Shown here: one piece after another, positions 1 to 9,026 of the stretch
How positions within the stretch are numbered: position 1 is the first letter of the stretch
Layout: every line of letters begins with the position of its first letter
Origin: Fundicoccus sp052116145
GTDB taxonomy: Bacteria; Bacillota; Bacilli; Lactobacillales; Aerococcaceae
DNA: 64,000 nucleotides
NCBI RefSeq assembly: GCF_052116145.1
Contig: NZ_JBQKLQ010000006.1
Location: 137,099-201,098 of the forward strand
Direction of reading: 5' to 3'
The notes under the pieces: model-generated
What the model was told of the DNA's origin: nothing
Seen by the model: only the letters and a program-made list of their open reading frames with translations
Databases searched by the model: none
Program-made: the position numbers and the translations under genes

Positions 1-54
1 TTCGTCCGTCATTTCGTGGCGGACTCCTTGTGGTCTTCAGTTTTGGGGAGCATG

Positions 55-90
55 ATAAAAAGCCCACCGAATTCGGTGGGCTTTATTTAG
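55..90. terminator. Bidirectional rho-independent terminator
   Basis: A perfect palindrome at 61-82 (arms AGCCCACCG and CGGTGGGCT around AATT) has A-rich sequence before it and TTTATTT after it. It can therefore end transcripts from either side, including the leftward unit that finishes with the small gene at 109-300. Confidence 0.8.
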
Positions 91-108
91 TGATTGGTTA
101 GATGAGGC

Positions 109-300
109 TCATTCTGATGGCTTCTTTTTAATTTCTTCAAAGGATTCGTAATCGATTGGGAAGGCATCGTCGTTTCTAGTTGGATCGCTATTTTCTTCCT
201 GGATAATAATATCGATGCTAGCTTCATTCTTGCCGACGAGACTTGCGAGGGATTTTCCGACGGTTTTGATTTGACGCATAATAAAATCTTCTTCTGTCAT
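109..300 (-). CDS. Small DUF6483-like protein
   Basis: This is a 63-residue acidic protein of unknown function. Its opening DFIMRQIKTVGKSLASLVGK resembles the start of DUF6483-family proteins (an acidic residue, then xIMRxI and a short helix ending LxxxGK). The usual longer helical C-terminal region is missing, so it is either a short family member or a truncated copy. No membrane segment or signal peptide is visible. It lies 40 nt downstream of the esterase gene on the same strand and just before a strong terminator, so it is probably the last gene of that transcript. The family link rests on the N-terminal pattern alone. Confidence 0.6.
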   Translation of the reverse strand: MTEEDFIMRQIKTVGKSLASLVGKNEASIDIIIQEENSDPTRNDDAFPIDYESFEEIKKKPSE

Positions 301-340
301 GGTTAGCCCGCTTTCTTTAACGTCATATTTTGACCGAAGA

Positions 341-1174
341 TTATAAATTAGAAAACTTCAAAAAGTCTAGGAAATGGTCGGCCCAATGTTTCTCATGGTG
401 GGTCGCTTGGGCAACAATGTGCAAGTCGATTTGATCAACCGGCAAACCGCTACGCAAGAGGCTTTGGTAATACCAGACTGTCGAGTTGATGTAAGCTTGG
501 TTGATGCGGTTGTTTTTCATAAAGGTCTCGTCACCGGCATTGCCCTCGTTGGTTCCCACTTGGATAAAGACACGCGTGTCAGCTTTCAAGGGGTTGGCGT
601 TAATAAAGTCTAAAAACTCACGTTCACTAAACCAAGACGCCAAAGAAAAAACGCCCAAATGGCCAAAAATCTCGGGATAGGCTGCGCCTATGTAAGCCGT
701 GATAATACCACCCATTGAGCTGCCGGCCAATAAAGTCGACTGAGCTTCAGGACGCGTGCGGTAATGGCTATCAATGAAAGGCTTGAGCGACTCAACGACC
801 CATTGGCCGTAAGCCATGCCGTCTCCACCCGCTTCCATAAATTCAGGCGTTTGGCTGTTATCAACTGGCCAAGGACCATATTCATCCAAACGGCGCTCGC
901 CGGCATTATCAATCCCTACCACGATGACTTTCTGTAATTCTGGGTGGTTTTTAATCGTTGGAATGACTTTCCAGGAATATCCCGAAAAGGATTCCTTACT
1001 ATAGAAGACATTCTGACCATCATGTAAATAGACCACCGGATAGTTGGCGCTCGTTTCCTTGTCATAATCTTTCGGCAACAAGACGCGCACCCGACGCTTC
1101 TGTTGATAATAGGGCACGTTCACGTGATGCGTGTCCATTTTTAAGTAGTAGTAATCTGCACCTTTAAATTTCAC
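341..1174 (-). CDS. Putative esterase, alpha/beta hydrolase (EsteraseD/Fes-like)
   Basis: A 277-residue protein of the PF00756 esterase family, which includes enterochelin-esterase-like and EsteraseD-type hydrolases. Visible hallmarks are the strand-turn VVYLHDGQNVF near residues 47-57 that forms the oxyanion region, the nucleophile elbow GSSMGG at 151-156 (Ser153), an acidic residue in the GTNEGNAGDE segment (207-216), and a late histidine in ATHHEKHW (257-264). There is no signal peptide, so it should act in the cytoplasm on an acyl ester whose identity the sequence does not reveal. It is followed by the DUF6483-like gene and preceded by a secreted-protein gene 22 nt away, which suggests one transcript. 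Confidence 0.85.
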   Translation of the reverse strand: MKFKGADYYYLKMDTHHVNVPYYQQKRRVRVLLPKDYDKETSANYPVVYLHDGQNVFYSKESFSGYSWKVIPTIKNHPELQKVIVVGIDNAGERRLDEYGPWPVDNSQTPEFMEAGGDGMAYGQWVVESLKPFIDSHYRTRPEAQSTLLAGSSMGGIITAYIGAAYPEIFGHLGVFSLASWFSEREFLDFINANPLKADTRVFIQVGTNEGNAGDETFMKNNRINQAYINSTVWYYQSLLRSGLPVDQIDLHIVAQATHHEKHWADHFLDFLKFSNL

Positions 1175-1195
1175 ACTTATTCCTCCAAACTGACA

Positions 1196-2053
1196 CTATT
1201 GCTGCAAAACAGCTGTGATTTCTTCATAGTCTTCAAAGGAAATAGTTTCTAAATCCTCTAAAGCAGGCACTCGTTCGCTCGTTGCTTGATGGGTCGCGCT
1301 GATAAGCGTATCGGTCATGGCGCTTTGCAAGCTCGCGTAGACTTGATTGCCATACACTTCCCGTTGCAAGTCTTCATCAATATCAAGCGTCATCTTGCTG
1401 GTTAAGGTCTGGGCCGCTTGATTAACTTCCAACACTAAAGAATAGTGCGTTCCTTGTGGATAATAAGTAACTAATCGCTCCTCGTTAGCCGTCAAGTAGT
1501 CACTCAAATCGACCGTTGCTTTAACTAAGTCGCCTTCAACCGTGAAGTCAGAAAACTGCCAATCAGGATTCAGGAAAAACTGATAGCCTTGTAAATGGAA
1601 GCCGGTAAACGCCTCATTATCTGCTTCAGCTTTCACTAAACGACCATCCACTGCCGCTGCAATTTCTTGAACACGTGCTTCGTAGTTCGGGTCGTATTTC
1701 GACGTCCAAGCCACTGTGCTTTCTAACAGCTTTACCATATCAGAGACCTCGACTCCATTATCATATAAGTAAACCACCAACGTCATGCCAGACGTTAGCT
1801 CAGCTTCAGGAATTTGAGTCGTATGTTTCATGCCTGCAACTGCTTGATCGTAAACCATCGTCACGAGCGATTCTTGAGTTGCATTCTCGATGGTTACCTG
1901 TGACTCGACCGTTTCTAACGCCGCAAATGCAGCAAGCACCGCTTTGAAAGTCGCCTCGTTTTCAACTGTACTTAAATCCACTACACTAGCTGCTTGGGCA
2001 GTCTTAATCGTCCAGACATTCCACAGTATTAATATCATCATTAATTTTTTCAC
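1196..2053 (-). CDS. Secreted protein of unknown function
   Basis: About 285 residues. I place the start at the GTG at 2053, because AAAGGGTGG lies just upstream at normal spacing, rather than at the ATG at 2071. The protein then begins with a classic signal peptide: two lysines, a hydrophobic core and TAQA at residues 18-21, with cleavage likely after residue 21. It has no lipobox cysteine, so it should be released or wall-associated. The mature part is acidic and has no domain I recognise. A decayed paralogue lies directly upstream at about 2716-3590 and aligns along nearly the whole length, so this gene arose by or took part in a tandem duplication. Function unknown. Confidence 0.7.
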   Translation of the reverse strand: MKKLMMILILWNVWTIKTAQAASVVDLSTVENEATFKAVLAAFAALETVESQVTIENATQESLVTMVYDQAVAGMKHTTQIPEAELTSGMTLVVYLYDNGVEVSDMVKLLESTVAWTSKYDPNYEARVQEIAAAVDGRLVKAEADNEAFTGFHLQGYQFFLNPDWQFSDFTVEGDLVKATVDLSDYLTANEERLVTYYPQGTHYSLVLEVNQAAQTLTSKMTLDIDEDLQREVYGNQVYASLQSAMTDTLISATHQATSERVPALEDLETISFEDYEEITAVLQQ

Positions 2054-2071
2054 GGCACACCACCCTTTCAA

Positions 2072-2328
2072 TAAAATCAGTCTATCACACTAAGAGAATA
2101 TGCTTAACAGCACTCTTAGCTATTCACCGCAAAGAAGCGCCAAGCGCTGACTTGGATAATTAGACAAAGCCTTTGCCTTCAGCCCGTCCATAATGCCAAT
2201 CCTTCTTGTATAGTTTAGCACACATTCCGCCCTTAGAATATGTTCATCTACTAGCCACAAGCAACCTCCTCACAGTTTAAATTCATTAAAAAACCGCCAT
2301 AATCAAATGGTCGGCATATGGCTTCCTC
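2072..2328. other. Intergenic stretch with no gene seen
   Basis: About 260 bases between two leftward genes. No convincing coding region or RNA was found. A weak hairpin may exist near 2290-2325, where CCGCCATAA and TCGGCATATGGC are partly complementary. It is too imperfect to call a terminator. Confidence 0.3.
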
Positions 2329-2583
2329 TTAAAATAAACCAAACACAAATTGCCCCAGCAAAATCATACCGATGGCAGCGAATAAAATCACCATACCTTC
2401 AAAACTGTTTGCTTTTCGATACTCTCGCCACGCCGTCCACAATAAACTAAGCCCTGCTAGCAATTGTACAATCAAACTAAAGGTTTCGTTATCAATGACA
2501 CCTGTCATAACGCCAAGCAAATTCACAACCAGTACGCCAATAATCCCGAAGCGCACCCAATTATCTAATGTTTTCCCCTTCAA
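2329..2583 (-). CDS. Small membrane protein of unknown function
   Basis: I choose the TTG at 2583 because GGAGG sits 7 nt upstream (2591-2595). The longer in-frame extension to 2658 has no such site. The 84-residue product (MKGKTLDNWVRF...) has three predicted membrane helices: roughly residues 12-28, 35-52 and 63-83. A short basic loop, REYRKANS, lies between the last two. Proteins of this size and shape are common in Lactobacillales and mostly uncharacterised. It lies between the secreted-protein gene and its decayed paralogue. No function can be assigned. Confidence 0.6.
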   Translation of the reverse strand: MKGKTLDNWVRFGIIGVLVVNLLGVMTGVIDNETFSLIVQLLAGLSLLWTAWREYRKANSFEGMVILFAAIGMILLGQFVFGLF

Positions 2584-2715
2584 ACAATCGCCTCCATTAT
2601 ATATACTGTGTAGTTTACCATACTTCATACAAGCTAACACGTAAAAAAAAAACGCCAAAAGCGCCTAAGTAGCTCTAACGCTCGCTTGGCTTCACGCAGC
2701 TAAAGCTTAGTAATA

Positions 2716-3590
2716 CTACAACCCAATATCCGCTAAAATTTGTCGGAATTCCTCAGCCGTAATGGTCGTCAATTCATCCATACTGGGCACTTTCTCGTCC
2801 GATGGAGTCATCACAACATTGACATTCGTATCCGATAACATTGATGCCACGCTGATTCCTACTCATCCTCTGTACTTTCTGCAGCCAAAGCTTACTCCTC
2901 CACATCGATCGTCAACGTTGATGTCACACTAGTCGTCGCTGGATCAAACGTGTAAGCCATTGAAAACTGCGTCCCTTCAGGATATAAAGACGACATCTCA
3001 GGATTTTCAGTCATATAGCTTTCAGCATCAATCGTCACCGTCACTACGTCACCTTCCTTAGTAATCTCTGTAAACTCGATAGCTTCTGCCAAGAACATAT
3101 TATCTGAAGCGTCCACCTCAAGTCCTTCAGCCGGTGGCGTCAGTACTAAAGTCTTCCCCGACTAGCGAGCGCACTTTTTCAACTTGCGCTTCAAAATCAG
3201 GATTTAAAGCACTCATAAAAGAGGTAGAAGACTCTAAGTAAAATACCTCTTCCGAAATCATCAAGCCATCATTATAAACATAATTAAGCAAAGTCATTAA
3301 CTCATCTATAGTCACTCGCCACAATGACCGTCGTCACTTTCGTCGCCTCAGTCGCTTTGTCGTAAATCATCACCGTCGATCCGCCGTCATCTCATCGCTC
3401 ATCTTTGAACGATAACCGTCCAACTCATTAAACTGCGTCAGAACACTTCGAATATACTCCTCATCACTCATCGACCCTTGATCGAAATTAATCGTCGACA
3501 CCGCTTGAACCTAGTGACTCATCGAATCATCCACCGATAAGAAACTCATGGGCACAAATCCTAACCAAGCCGCCACACTCGCTCATCTGG
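2716..3590 (-). pseudogene. Decayed paralogue of the secreted protein at 1196-2053
   Basis: Read leftward, pieces in different frames align in order with the intact gene. A signal-like hydrophobic stretch (about 3590-3530) leads into STINFDQG (cf. SVVDLSTV), then VMIYDKATEATKVTT (cf. VTMVYDQAVAGMKHTT). Next come TIDELMTLLNYVYNDG (3324-3127), AEAIEFTEITKEGDVVTVTI (3116-2892) and finally PSMDELTTITAEEFRQIL (cf. PALEDLETISFEDYEEIT), ending at the TAG at 2716. At least four frameshifts or stops separate them, so no full-length product can be made. The two open pieces at 2892-3116 and 3127-3324 are fragments of this one gene. This is a direct observation from translation of all frames. Confidence 0.85.
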
Positions 3591-3738
3591 CTAAATAATT
3601 TTCCATAAATACCCGTTTGACCAATCAAAACCCAACAAACGACAATAACTCATCACACAATAGGGCTTTAGTTTTCACAACTTTTGATAATTTTACTATA
3701 ATACAAATACTTTTACAGCCCGATTAATATGTCATATA

Positions 3739-3778
3739 AATGAAAAACCGTAGGATTCACAAACGGAATCCTACGGTT
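3739..3778 (-). terminator. Terminator of the hom-thrB unit
   Basis: A perfect 13-bp stem (3746-3758 with 3766-3778, arms AACCGTAGGATTC and its complement) with a 7-nt loop. On the minus strand it is followed by TTTTTCATTT. It lies 47 nt past the thrB stop. Confidence 0.85.
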
Positions 3779-3824
3779 GATGATTAGCTTGACTCTTAAG
3801 CGATTGGGTCACTTGGCAAATCAT

Positions 3825-4709
3825 TTAATGACGGTAAATAGCTACAGCTTCATGGTCACACGAAGGGACTTCCGCTTTTAAGACCGCTAAGATTTGGTCA
3901 ACCTTGTCTTGAGCAGATAACGTTAGAATCGTCGGCCCTGCTCCACTAATCACCGTTGCGTAGGCCCCTTGTGCCAATGCAAGCTCTTTGACCGGTTGAA
4001 ACTGTTCGATTAATTGTTGACGGTAAGGTTCATGCAACATATCACGCATCATCATCTGCCCCATGGTATCATAATCCCCATTTAACATCGCCATCAACAT
4101 CACATTACCTATCGCATTTTGTTCGGCAGCTTCTGAGTGTTTATAGTTTTGAGGTAAAATTCGGCGCGCTTCTTGGGTACTTAATTCGTAAGCTGGCACA
4201 CTTAAAATTAAACTGACACCAGCAAAATCTGCCGTCTGGTAAAATACTTCTTGATTGGCATAATACCCCACGAATAAGCCACCTGTCACACAAGGCCCAA
4301 TATTATCCGGATGTCCTTCAATTTGGCTCCCCAATAAAATTCGCTCATGTGATGTTAAGTTTAAATCGGCAAAGTGATTGGCCAATTCAATCCCGGCAAC
4401 AATCGCGCTCGACGAACTGCCGAGTCCATGTGTTAAAGGAATCTCACTCGCCATATGCAGATGCAAAGTTGGTAGCTCTTTACCATATTGTTTGGCAATT
4501 GCTTTTGCCGTTTGAACCACCAAATTTGCTTCATCACGTGGTAAAACGTTTAGAAAGGCTTGTTCAAAATCAACTTGCCATAAATCACTTTCCCAAGCTT
4601 TAATCGTTAAAAATTTATCAACCGCTAAACCAATTGAATCAAAACCGACCCCTAAATTAGCACTAGTGGCGGGAACTTTACAGTAAAATATGTCCTTATC
4701 ACTTGTCAT
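3825..4709 (-). CDS. thrB: Homoserine kinase
   Basis: 294 residues, a GHMP-family kinase that phosphorylates homoserine with ATP on the way to threonine in the cytosol. The N-terminal VPATSANLGVGFDSIGLAV, the phosphate-binding loop HGLGSSSSAIVAG and the late glycine motif SGAGPTILTL are all present, and the length is normal for ThrB. It starts 6 nt after the stop of hom and so is translated from the same mRNA. thrC (threonine synthase) is not in the window and must be elsewhere if the pathway is complete. A strong terminator follows. Confidence 0.96.
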   Translation of the reverse strand: MTSDKDIFYCKVPATSANLGVGFDSIGLAVDKFLTIKAWESDLWQVDFEQAFLNVLPRDEANLVVQTAKAIAKQYGKELPTLHLHMASEIPLTHGLGSSSSAIVAGIELANHFADLNLTSHERILLGSQIEGHPDNIGPCVTGGLFVGYYANQEVFYQTADFAGVSLILSVPAYELSTQEARRILPQNYKHSEAAEQNAIGNVMLMAMLNGDYDTMGQMMMRDMLHEPYRQQLIEQFQPVKELALAQGAYATVISGAGPTILTLSAQDKVDQILAVLKAEVPSCDHEAVAIYRH

Positions 4710-4715
4710 GACTTT

Positions 4716-5912
4716 CTAACTCCATTCTTTTCCTTCAATCGGATAAGCGGCTAAGACCTCCGCTGTCTTCTCCAGTTGTTCCATTTCTGTCGGGGTAAGG
4801 ACTGTCGTAATCGCGACAAAGTCCTGGTCGTTTGCGACGATTTCTGCCAAGCTCTCACTGTCATGAGGTTTTTCAGCCAGGCGGACATAATATGATCTGG
4901 CCGTTTGGTCTGCCACAATCGTGGCGCTTTGATTTGGTATCTTATTGGCATGCTGCGTAGCACTGGTAATGTTCATGACATCCGAAACAATTGCCGAGGC
5001 CGTTTCAAGGCCACCTGCTCCTGGACCGTAAAACATGACTTCACCTACGCCATTACCTTTGACAAACACACTGTTCATCGCATCATTGACATGGGCCAAT
5101 TGATGCGTCATTGGTAGTAAGACTGGTTCCACATTGACAGAAACCATATCTTTGTCAGCATCGTGGCGGCTTTTTCCTAACAGTTTCATGACTAGACCTG
5201 CTTGATTTGCATAGTCTAGGTCAACCACTTCTACGTTTGAAATGCCACGGTGTTTGACATGATCTAATTGAATGGACCTGTTGTAAGCCAAACGCGATAA
5301 GAGCGCTATTTTGCGACCGGCATCGAAGCCCTCGACGTCATTGGTTGGATCGGCTTCCGCATAACCGAGTGCTTGGGCTTTATTTAGAGCAACCTGGTAA
5401 TCCCAACCATCTTGGGTCATGCGTGTCAGAATATAGTTGCTAGTACCGTTGAGAATACCCAACACTTGGCTGATTTGGTTACTGTTAAGTCCCGTTTGAA
5501 TCCCACGGATAACCGGAATGCCACCGGCAACGCTAGCTTCATAGGCTAGCACCACTTTGTGCTGATTCGCCAGTTGACTTAATTCATCGATATGTAAGGC
5601 CAGTAAATCTTTGTTTGCTGTGACAACATGCACGCCATTGGCTAGGAAGCGCTGAATAATGGCACGCGTTTTTTCAATGCCGCCCATGACTTCGACCACC
5701 AAATCCACATCGCTTTCATAGATTGTATTGATATCATCGGTGATGGTTATCCCTGTCAAATCAACGTCACGTTGCTTCGTCACATCATTGACAAAAGCAT
5801 GAGTAACGGTTAGCGTTTCGCCAATCGACTGACTGATTTTCTCGTGATTAATTTGTAAGAGTTCAACGACTCCAGAACCTACCGTACCTAAACCTAGAAT
5901 TGCGATCTTCAT
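4716..5912 (-). CDS. hom: Homoserine dehydrogenase
   Basis: 398 residues from the ATG at 5912 (MKIAILGLGTVGSG). A GAGG-containing site precedes this start, and the longer in-frame start at 5939 would add a non-conserved tail. The enzyme reduces aspartate semialdehyde to homoserine. Visible features are the Rossmann loop GLGTVGSG, VTANKDLLA, the conserved GILNGTSNYILTRM, and the catalytic segment DPTNDVEGFDAGRKIALL with its Asp and Lys. A C-terminal ACT-type region (about residues 320-398) normally gives threonine feedback control. It heads the hom-thrB operon and is divergent from an aspartate kinase gene, so the two first steps flank one short regulatory gap. Confidence 0.96.
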   Translation of the reverse strand: MKIAILGLGTVGSGVVELLQINHEKISQSIGETLTVTHAFVNDVTKQRDVDLTGITITDDINTIYESDVDLVVEVMGGIEKTRAIIQRFLANGVHVVTANKDLLALHIDELSQLANQHKVVLAYEASVAGGIPVIRGIQTGLNSNQISQVLGILNGTSNYILTRMTQDGWDYQVALNKAQALGYAEADPTNDVEGFDAGRKIALLSRLAYNRSIQLDHVKHRGISNVEVVDLDYANQAGLVMKLLGKSRHDADKDMVSVNVEPVLLPMTHQLAHVNDAMNSVFVKGNGVGEVMFYGPGAGGLETASAIVSDVMNITSATQHANKIPNQSATIVADQTARSYYVRLAEKPHDSESLAEIVANDQDFVAITTVLTPTEMEQLEKTAEVLAAYPIEGKEWS

Positions 5913-6043
5913 ATTCTTATCTTCCTCTACCTTCTTCATTGTTTTCTCATCTAATTATAATTATTTTACCGTAAATGCTATGTTTTTGCTAGCCGTTATT
6001 GTATTATTGTAAGAGATGAAATGAATAAAAAGGACGTATGTAT
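5913..6043. promoter_or_regulatory. Divergent hom / aspartate kinase promoter region
   Basis: About 130 bases between two divergent genes of the same pathway. On the minus strand a perfect TATAAT (5956-5961) could serve hom, but no good -35 is seen at the right distance. No T-box or attenuator structure is evident. The assignment rests mainly on gene layout. Confidence 0.4.
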
Positions 6044-7396
6044 ATGAAAGTAGCGAAATTCGGAGGTAGTTCTTTAAGTTCTGCGAGCCAGATTAAAAAG
6101 GTTGCCAATATTATTAAAAATGACCCAGATATTCGAGCAGTTGTTGTTAGCGCGCCAGGTAAGCGTGAAGAATCGGATACGAAAGTGACTGATTTATTAA
6201 TTGCTTTATTTACAAACCATTTAGCAGGGCTTGATGTTCAACCTGCCCTTGAGAGTATACTCAAACGGTATCTGTTGATTGTTGAGGAATTAGGTTTATC
6301 AACCGCTCTAATCGAGCGTTTCGACCGAACTTTGCGTGGCTATTTGGCGATGATCAAAGATGAGGCACGATTATTAGATGCCTTAAAGTCAGCCGGTGAA
6401 GATTTTAATGCACAAGTTGTCAGTGATTATTTAACTAGCCTAGGCATCCAATCGGCCTACTTATCTCCCAAAGATGCAGGTATTTTTGTAACAGATGAGC
6501 CTTCAAACGCCCAACTATTACCCGAATCCTATGATAATTTGAAGCAATTGATTGGAAACGAGTCTTTGATCGTGATTCCAGGTTTCTTTGGTTATTCGAA
6601 GAAAGGCGACATCGTTACTTTCCCACGTGGCGGTTCTGATATCACTGGGGCTATTGTGGCTCGCGGTTTAGAAGCCGATGTCTACGAGAACTTTACTGAC
6701 CAAAGTTACATCTTCTCTGCTCACCCGGGTCATGTTCGCAATCCTCACGCGATTAATGCCATTACTTACCGAGAAATGCGAGAACTATCTTACTCAGGTT
6801 TCAGCATTTTTCATGATGAGGCGCTGGAGCCTTTGTATCAAGTGAAAATCCCCGTTCAAATCCGTAACACCAATCAGCCGGAAATTAAAGGTACACGGAT
6901 TGTGGCGGAGCGTCGTGATGTCAACGAATATCCTGTCATCGGGATTAGTAGTGATGAAGGGTTTACGGCCATTACGATGCGCCAGTATTTATTAAACCGC
7001 GAAGTGGGTTACACGCGTCGTTTGCTACAAATTTTTGAAGACCATAATATTTCGATTGAGCATATTCCTTCAGGAATTGATAACATCTCGATCATTATTC
7101 GCTCTCACCGTCTAAAAGATAATGAGTTAAACCAAATTGTGCAAGAAATCCAAGATAAATTGAACCCAGAATGGGTGCAAATCGAAGAAGATTTAGCCAT
7201 GATGGTTATTGTGGGCGAAGGCATGCGTGATGTGACTGGTTTAGCCAATAAAGCCACGAGTGCTTTGGCTGAGAAAAACATTAACATTCGCATGATTAAC
7301 CAAGGGGCGTCCGAAATCAGTATGATTTTTGCGATTGCGATTAAGGACCAGAAGCAAGCTCTAGCAAGCTTGTACGAAAAATATTTCAACGAATAA
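6044..7396 (+). CDS. Aspartate kinase (YclM/ThrD-like class)
   Basis: I choose the ATG at 6044 (MKVAKFGGSS) because AAGGA at 6030-6034 is 9 nt upstream. The ATG at 6038 is too close to that site. The 450-residue product phosphorylates aspartate, the entry step for threonine, methionine and lysine. The amino acid kinase domain covers about residues 1-285: KFGGSS at the start, PGFFGYSKKGDIVTFPRGGSDITG for substrate and nucleotide, and NPHAINAITYREMRELSYSG. Two ACT domains follow from about residue 300. The length and the short kinase domain match the monofunctional Bacillus YclM type, not the ~405-residue LysC class. Which amino acid inhibits it cannot be read from the sequence. Confidence 0.93.
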   Translation: MKVAKFGGSSLSSASQIKKVANIIKNDPDIRAVVVSAPGKREESDTKVTDLLIALFTNHLAGLDVQPALESILKRYLLIVEELGLSTALIERFDRTLRGYLAMIKDEARLLDALKSAGEDFNAQVVSDYLTSLGIQSAYLSPKDAGIFVTDEPSNAQLLPESYDNLKQLIGNESLIVIPGFFGYSKKGDIVTFPRGGSDITGAIVARGLEADVYENFTDQSYIFSAHPGHVRNPHAINAITYREMRELSYSGFSIFHDEALEPLYQVKIPVQIRNTNQPEIKGTRIVAERRDVNEYPVIGISSDEGFTAITMRQYLLNREVGYTRRLLQIFEDHNISIEHIPSGIDNISIIIRSHRLKDNELNQIVQEIQDKLNPEWVQIEEDLAMMVIVGEGMRDVTGLANKATSALAEKNINIRMINQGASEISMIFAIAIKDQKQALASLYEKYFNE

Positions 7397-7403
7397 ACGC
7401 TAG

Positions 7404-7428
7404 AACCTCACGCCTGTGAGGTTTTTTC
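7404..7428 (+). terminator. Terminator of aspartate kinase
   Basis: An 8-bp perfect stem AACCTCAC-GCCT-GTGAGGTT (7404-7423) runs into TTTTTT. It starts 8 nt after the stop codon. Confidence 0.9.
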
Positions 7429-7520
7429 GTCTGTACATTTGAGTAAATGACTCCTTTGATATCAGAGTAACTAGACCTCAGGTGGGCGGCGCCGACGATG
7501 TATTTTCATATATAGACCTA

Positions 7521-7548
7521 TTGAACCGCCTGGAGTTTGTGATATAAT
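7521..7548 (+). promoter_or_regulatory. Promoter of the FNT channel gene
   Basis: TTGAAC at 7521-7526, a 16-nt spacer, then TATAAT at 7543-7548 preceded by TGA, giving an extended -10. The gene starts at 7581 with GGGAGGGA as its ribosome site. Confidence 0.75.
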
Positions 7549-7580
7549 AAACAATGACATAATCATCGGGAGGGATTAAT

Positions 7581-8381
7581 ATGGAATTGGGAGTAACAAA
7601 TTTTTCGACGACAATCGCTAAGGCCTGTCATAAAAAAGAAGCATTATTTAATGAAAGCAAGTGGCGCTACGCTTTAAGGGCGACTTTAGCGGGGGCATTC
7701 TTGACCTTAACAACGGCTGTCGGTGGGATTGCAGCTGATAATAGTATGTTAATTCATCCAGCTCTAGGTAAGTTTGTTTTTGCTTTTTTGTTCGCTTGGG
7801 GCTTAGTATTTGTCTTATTCCTCAACACGGAATTGGCGACATCCAACATGATGTTTTTAACAGCCGGAGTGTATTATAAATCAATCAACATCTCAAAGGC
7901 TGTGAAAATTTTATTATACTGTACCCTCTTCAACTTGGTGGGAGCTTTATTGATTGGCTGGCTAGCAAGTTTCAGCGCCCCTTTCATGAGCCTGAGTGAG
8001 TCAAGTTATCTAGTCACGACGGTTGCTGGAAAGTTGGCAAAACCAACTGGGCAAATTTTTGTCGAAGGAATTCTGGCAAATGTATTTGTGAATATTGCTA
8101 TCTTAGGTTTTCTGTTAATTAAAAACAGCTCAGCCCGGGTATCTGTTATTTTGGTAGCGGTCTTTATGTTTGTTTATTTAGGCTACGACCATGTCATTGC
8201 TAATTTCGGCTCATTTTCTTTAGTGATGTACAATCAAGCAACTTTAATTAGCGGCTTTGACGTTTTAAATATCCTTCGACAATGGTCAGCAGCTTTTGTT
8301 GGCAATTATGTCGGCGGCGGGATTTTGATTGGTCTGTGTTATGCTTATATGAATCAGACCCAAACTGTTTACCGCGATTAA
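7581..8381 (+). CDS. Formate/nitrite transporter (FNT) family channel
   Basis: 266 residues with six membrane helices, the normal FNT size. The family moves formate, nitrite, hydrosulfide or lactate across the membrane as pentamers. Visible family marks are the amphipathic N-terminal helix, the ALRATLAGAFLTLTTAVG first helix, the broken-helix segment LNTELATSNMMFLTAG, and the second broken helix near FVEGILANVFVNIAILG. The usual FNT central histidine lies in NxxxH-type segments of helix 5; here the matching region reads GYDHVIANFG, which keeps a His. The gene stands alone between its own promoter and terminator. The substrate cannot be decided from sequence; formate or lactate would fit a fermenting lactic acid bacterium. 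Confidence 0.88.
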   Translation: MELGVTNFSTTIAKACHKKEALFNESKWRYALRATLAGAFLTLTTAVGGIAADNSMLIHPALGKFVFAFLFAWGLVFVLFLNTELATSNMMFLTAGVYYKSINISKAVKILLYCTLFNLVGALLIGWLASFSAPFMSLSESSYLVTTVAGKLAKPTGQIFVEGILANVFVNIAILGFLLIKNSSARVSVILVAVFMFVYLGYDHVIANFGSFSLVMYNQATLISGFDVLNILRQWSAAFVGNYVGGGILIGLCYAYMNQTQTVYRD

Positions 8382-8396
8382 TTCGATGAGTTTAGA

Positions 8397-8434
8397 CTAG
8401 CTTCTGTTTCTTTGGAAATAGGAGCTATTTTTTT
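8397..8434 (+). terminator. Terminator of the FNT gene
   Basis: A 12-bp stem (8399-8410 with 8415-8426; two G-U pairs) and a TTTG loop, followed by a run of T at 8428-8434. Confidence 0.85.
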
Positions 8435-8473
8435 ATTTGAAGAAAATAAGACACTCAATTAGCTGTTTAATAT

Positions 8474-8812
8474 TTAATGATGATTTTCATAAACAAAGGA
8501 GCCATTATAATGTTTAATTTCAAAAAAATATACGCCAACTCTTGTAATAATAATAAAGTCACATTCGAGTCTACCATTAACACTTAACCATGTACGATAC
8601 AGCACCTTCCAATGCTGTTTAGCATATCTTGTAATAAACTCAAAGAAAATCCGTTCACCTTGATAGCCCATTCTTTGAACCCAAAGTAGCTTCTTATCAT
8701 CCGTTGAAAGATTCGTCCGTTTTTCTAGCACTTCAAGTTGTAAAAGTTCAAATGGCTTTGCAATGTCCTTCTGAAAACTTAGTTGTTGAAGCGCTGATTG
8801 TTCTGCTTGCAT
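8474..8812 (-). pseudogene. Truncated NERD-domain (nuclease-related) protein
   Basis: 112 residues from the ATG at 8812, with AAAGGA upstream. After a helical lead, the end holds the start of a NERD domain: YQGERIFFEFI, then RLECDFIIITRVGVYFFEIK, which carries the typical D...ExK nuclease-like core. Shortly after YNGSFVYE the frame runs into TAA. Full-length NERD proteins of this kind usually have about 200 more residues. The C-terminal half is absent and is not found in other frames just downstream. Since the core acidic/Lys residues are intact but the fold is incomplete, I treat it as a gene remnant. The upstream kilobase is repeat-filled and gene-poor, consistent with a decayed region. Confidence 0.65.
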
Positions 8813-8819
8813 AAAATTT

Positions 8820-9026
8820 TCCTTTCCTGAGTGTGATTTAGTTTTACTTCCTCTTATATAAATACACATTTTTTTGCGTTTTATGCTTTTAATTCGAAAA
8901 TAAATTGTTCTTTTTTTTTCAGGCTGTAATTTAGTCTGCATTAAAGGCTTCATTAGAAGGTTTCCATATACATTTATGACCGGCTAATTTTTCGTTTCTG
9001 TCTTGAAATGGGGATTCTTCTGTCGC
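8820..9026. other. AT-rich region without a recognised gene
   Basis: No coding sequence with family signals is seen. A leftward promoter for the NERD remnant may lie here: the minus strand has AT-rich runs around 8880-8930. At 9024-9038 CGCCAC-ATC-GTGGCG forms a small inverted repeat that merges into the first 74-bp element. Confidence 0.3.

Noticed and set aside
1..54. Possible third copy of the 74-bp element at the window start
   Set aside because: Only a 13-base stretch (TCATTTCGTGGCG) resembles the element end and the partner arm is not seen, so it is not annotated as a copy.
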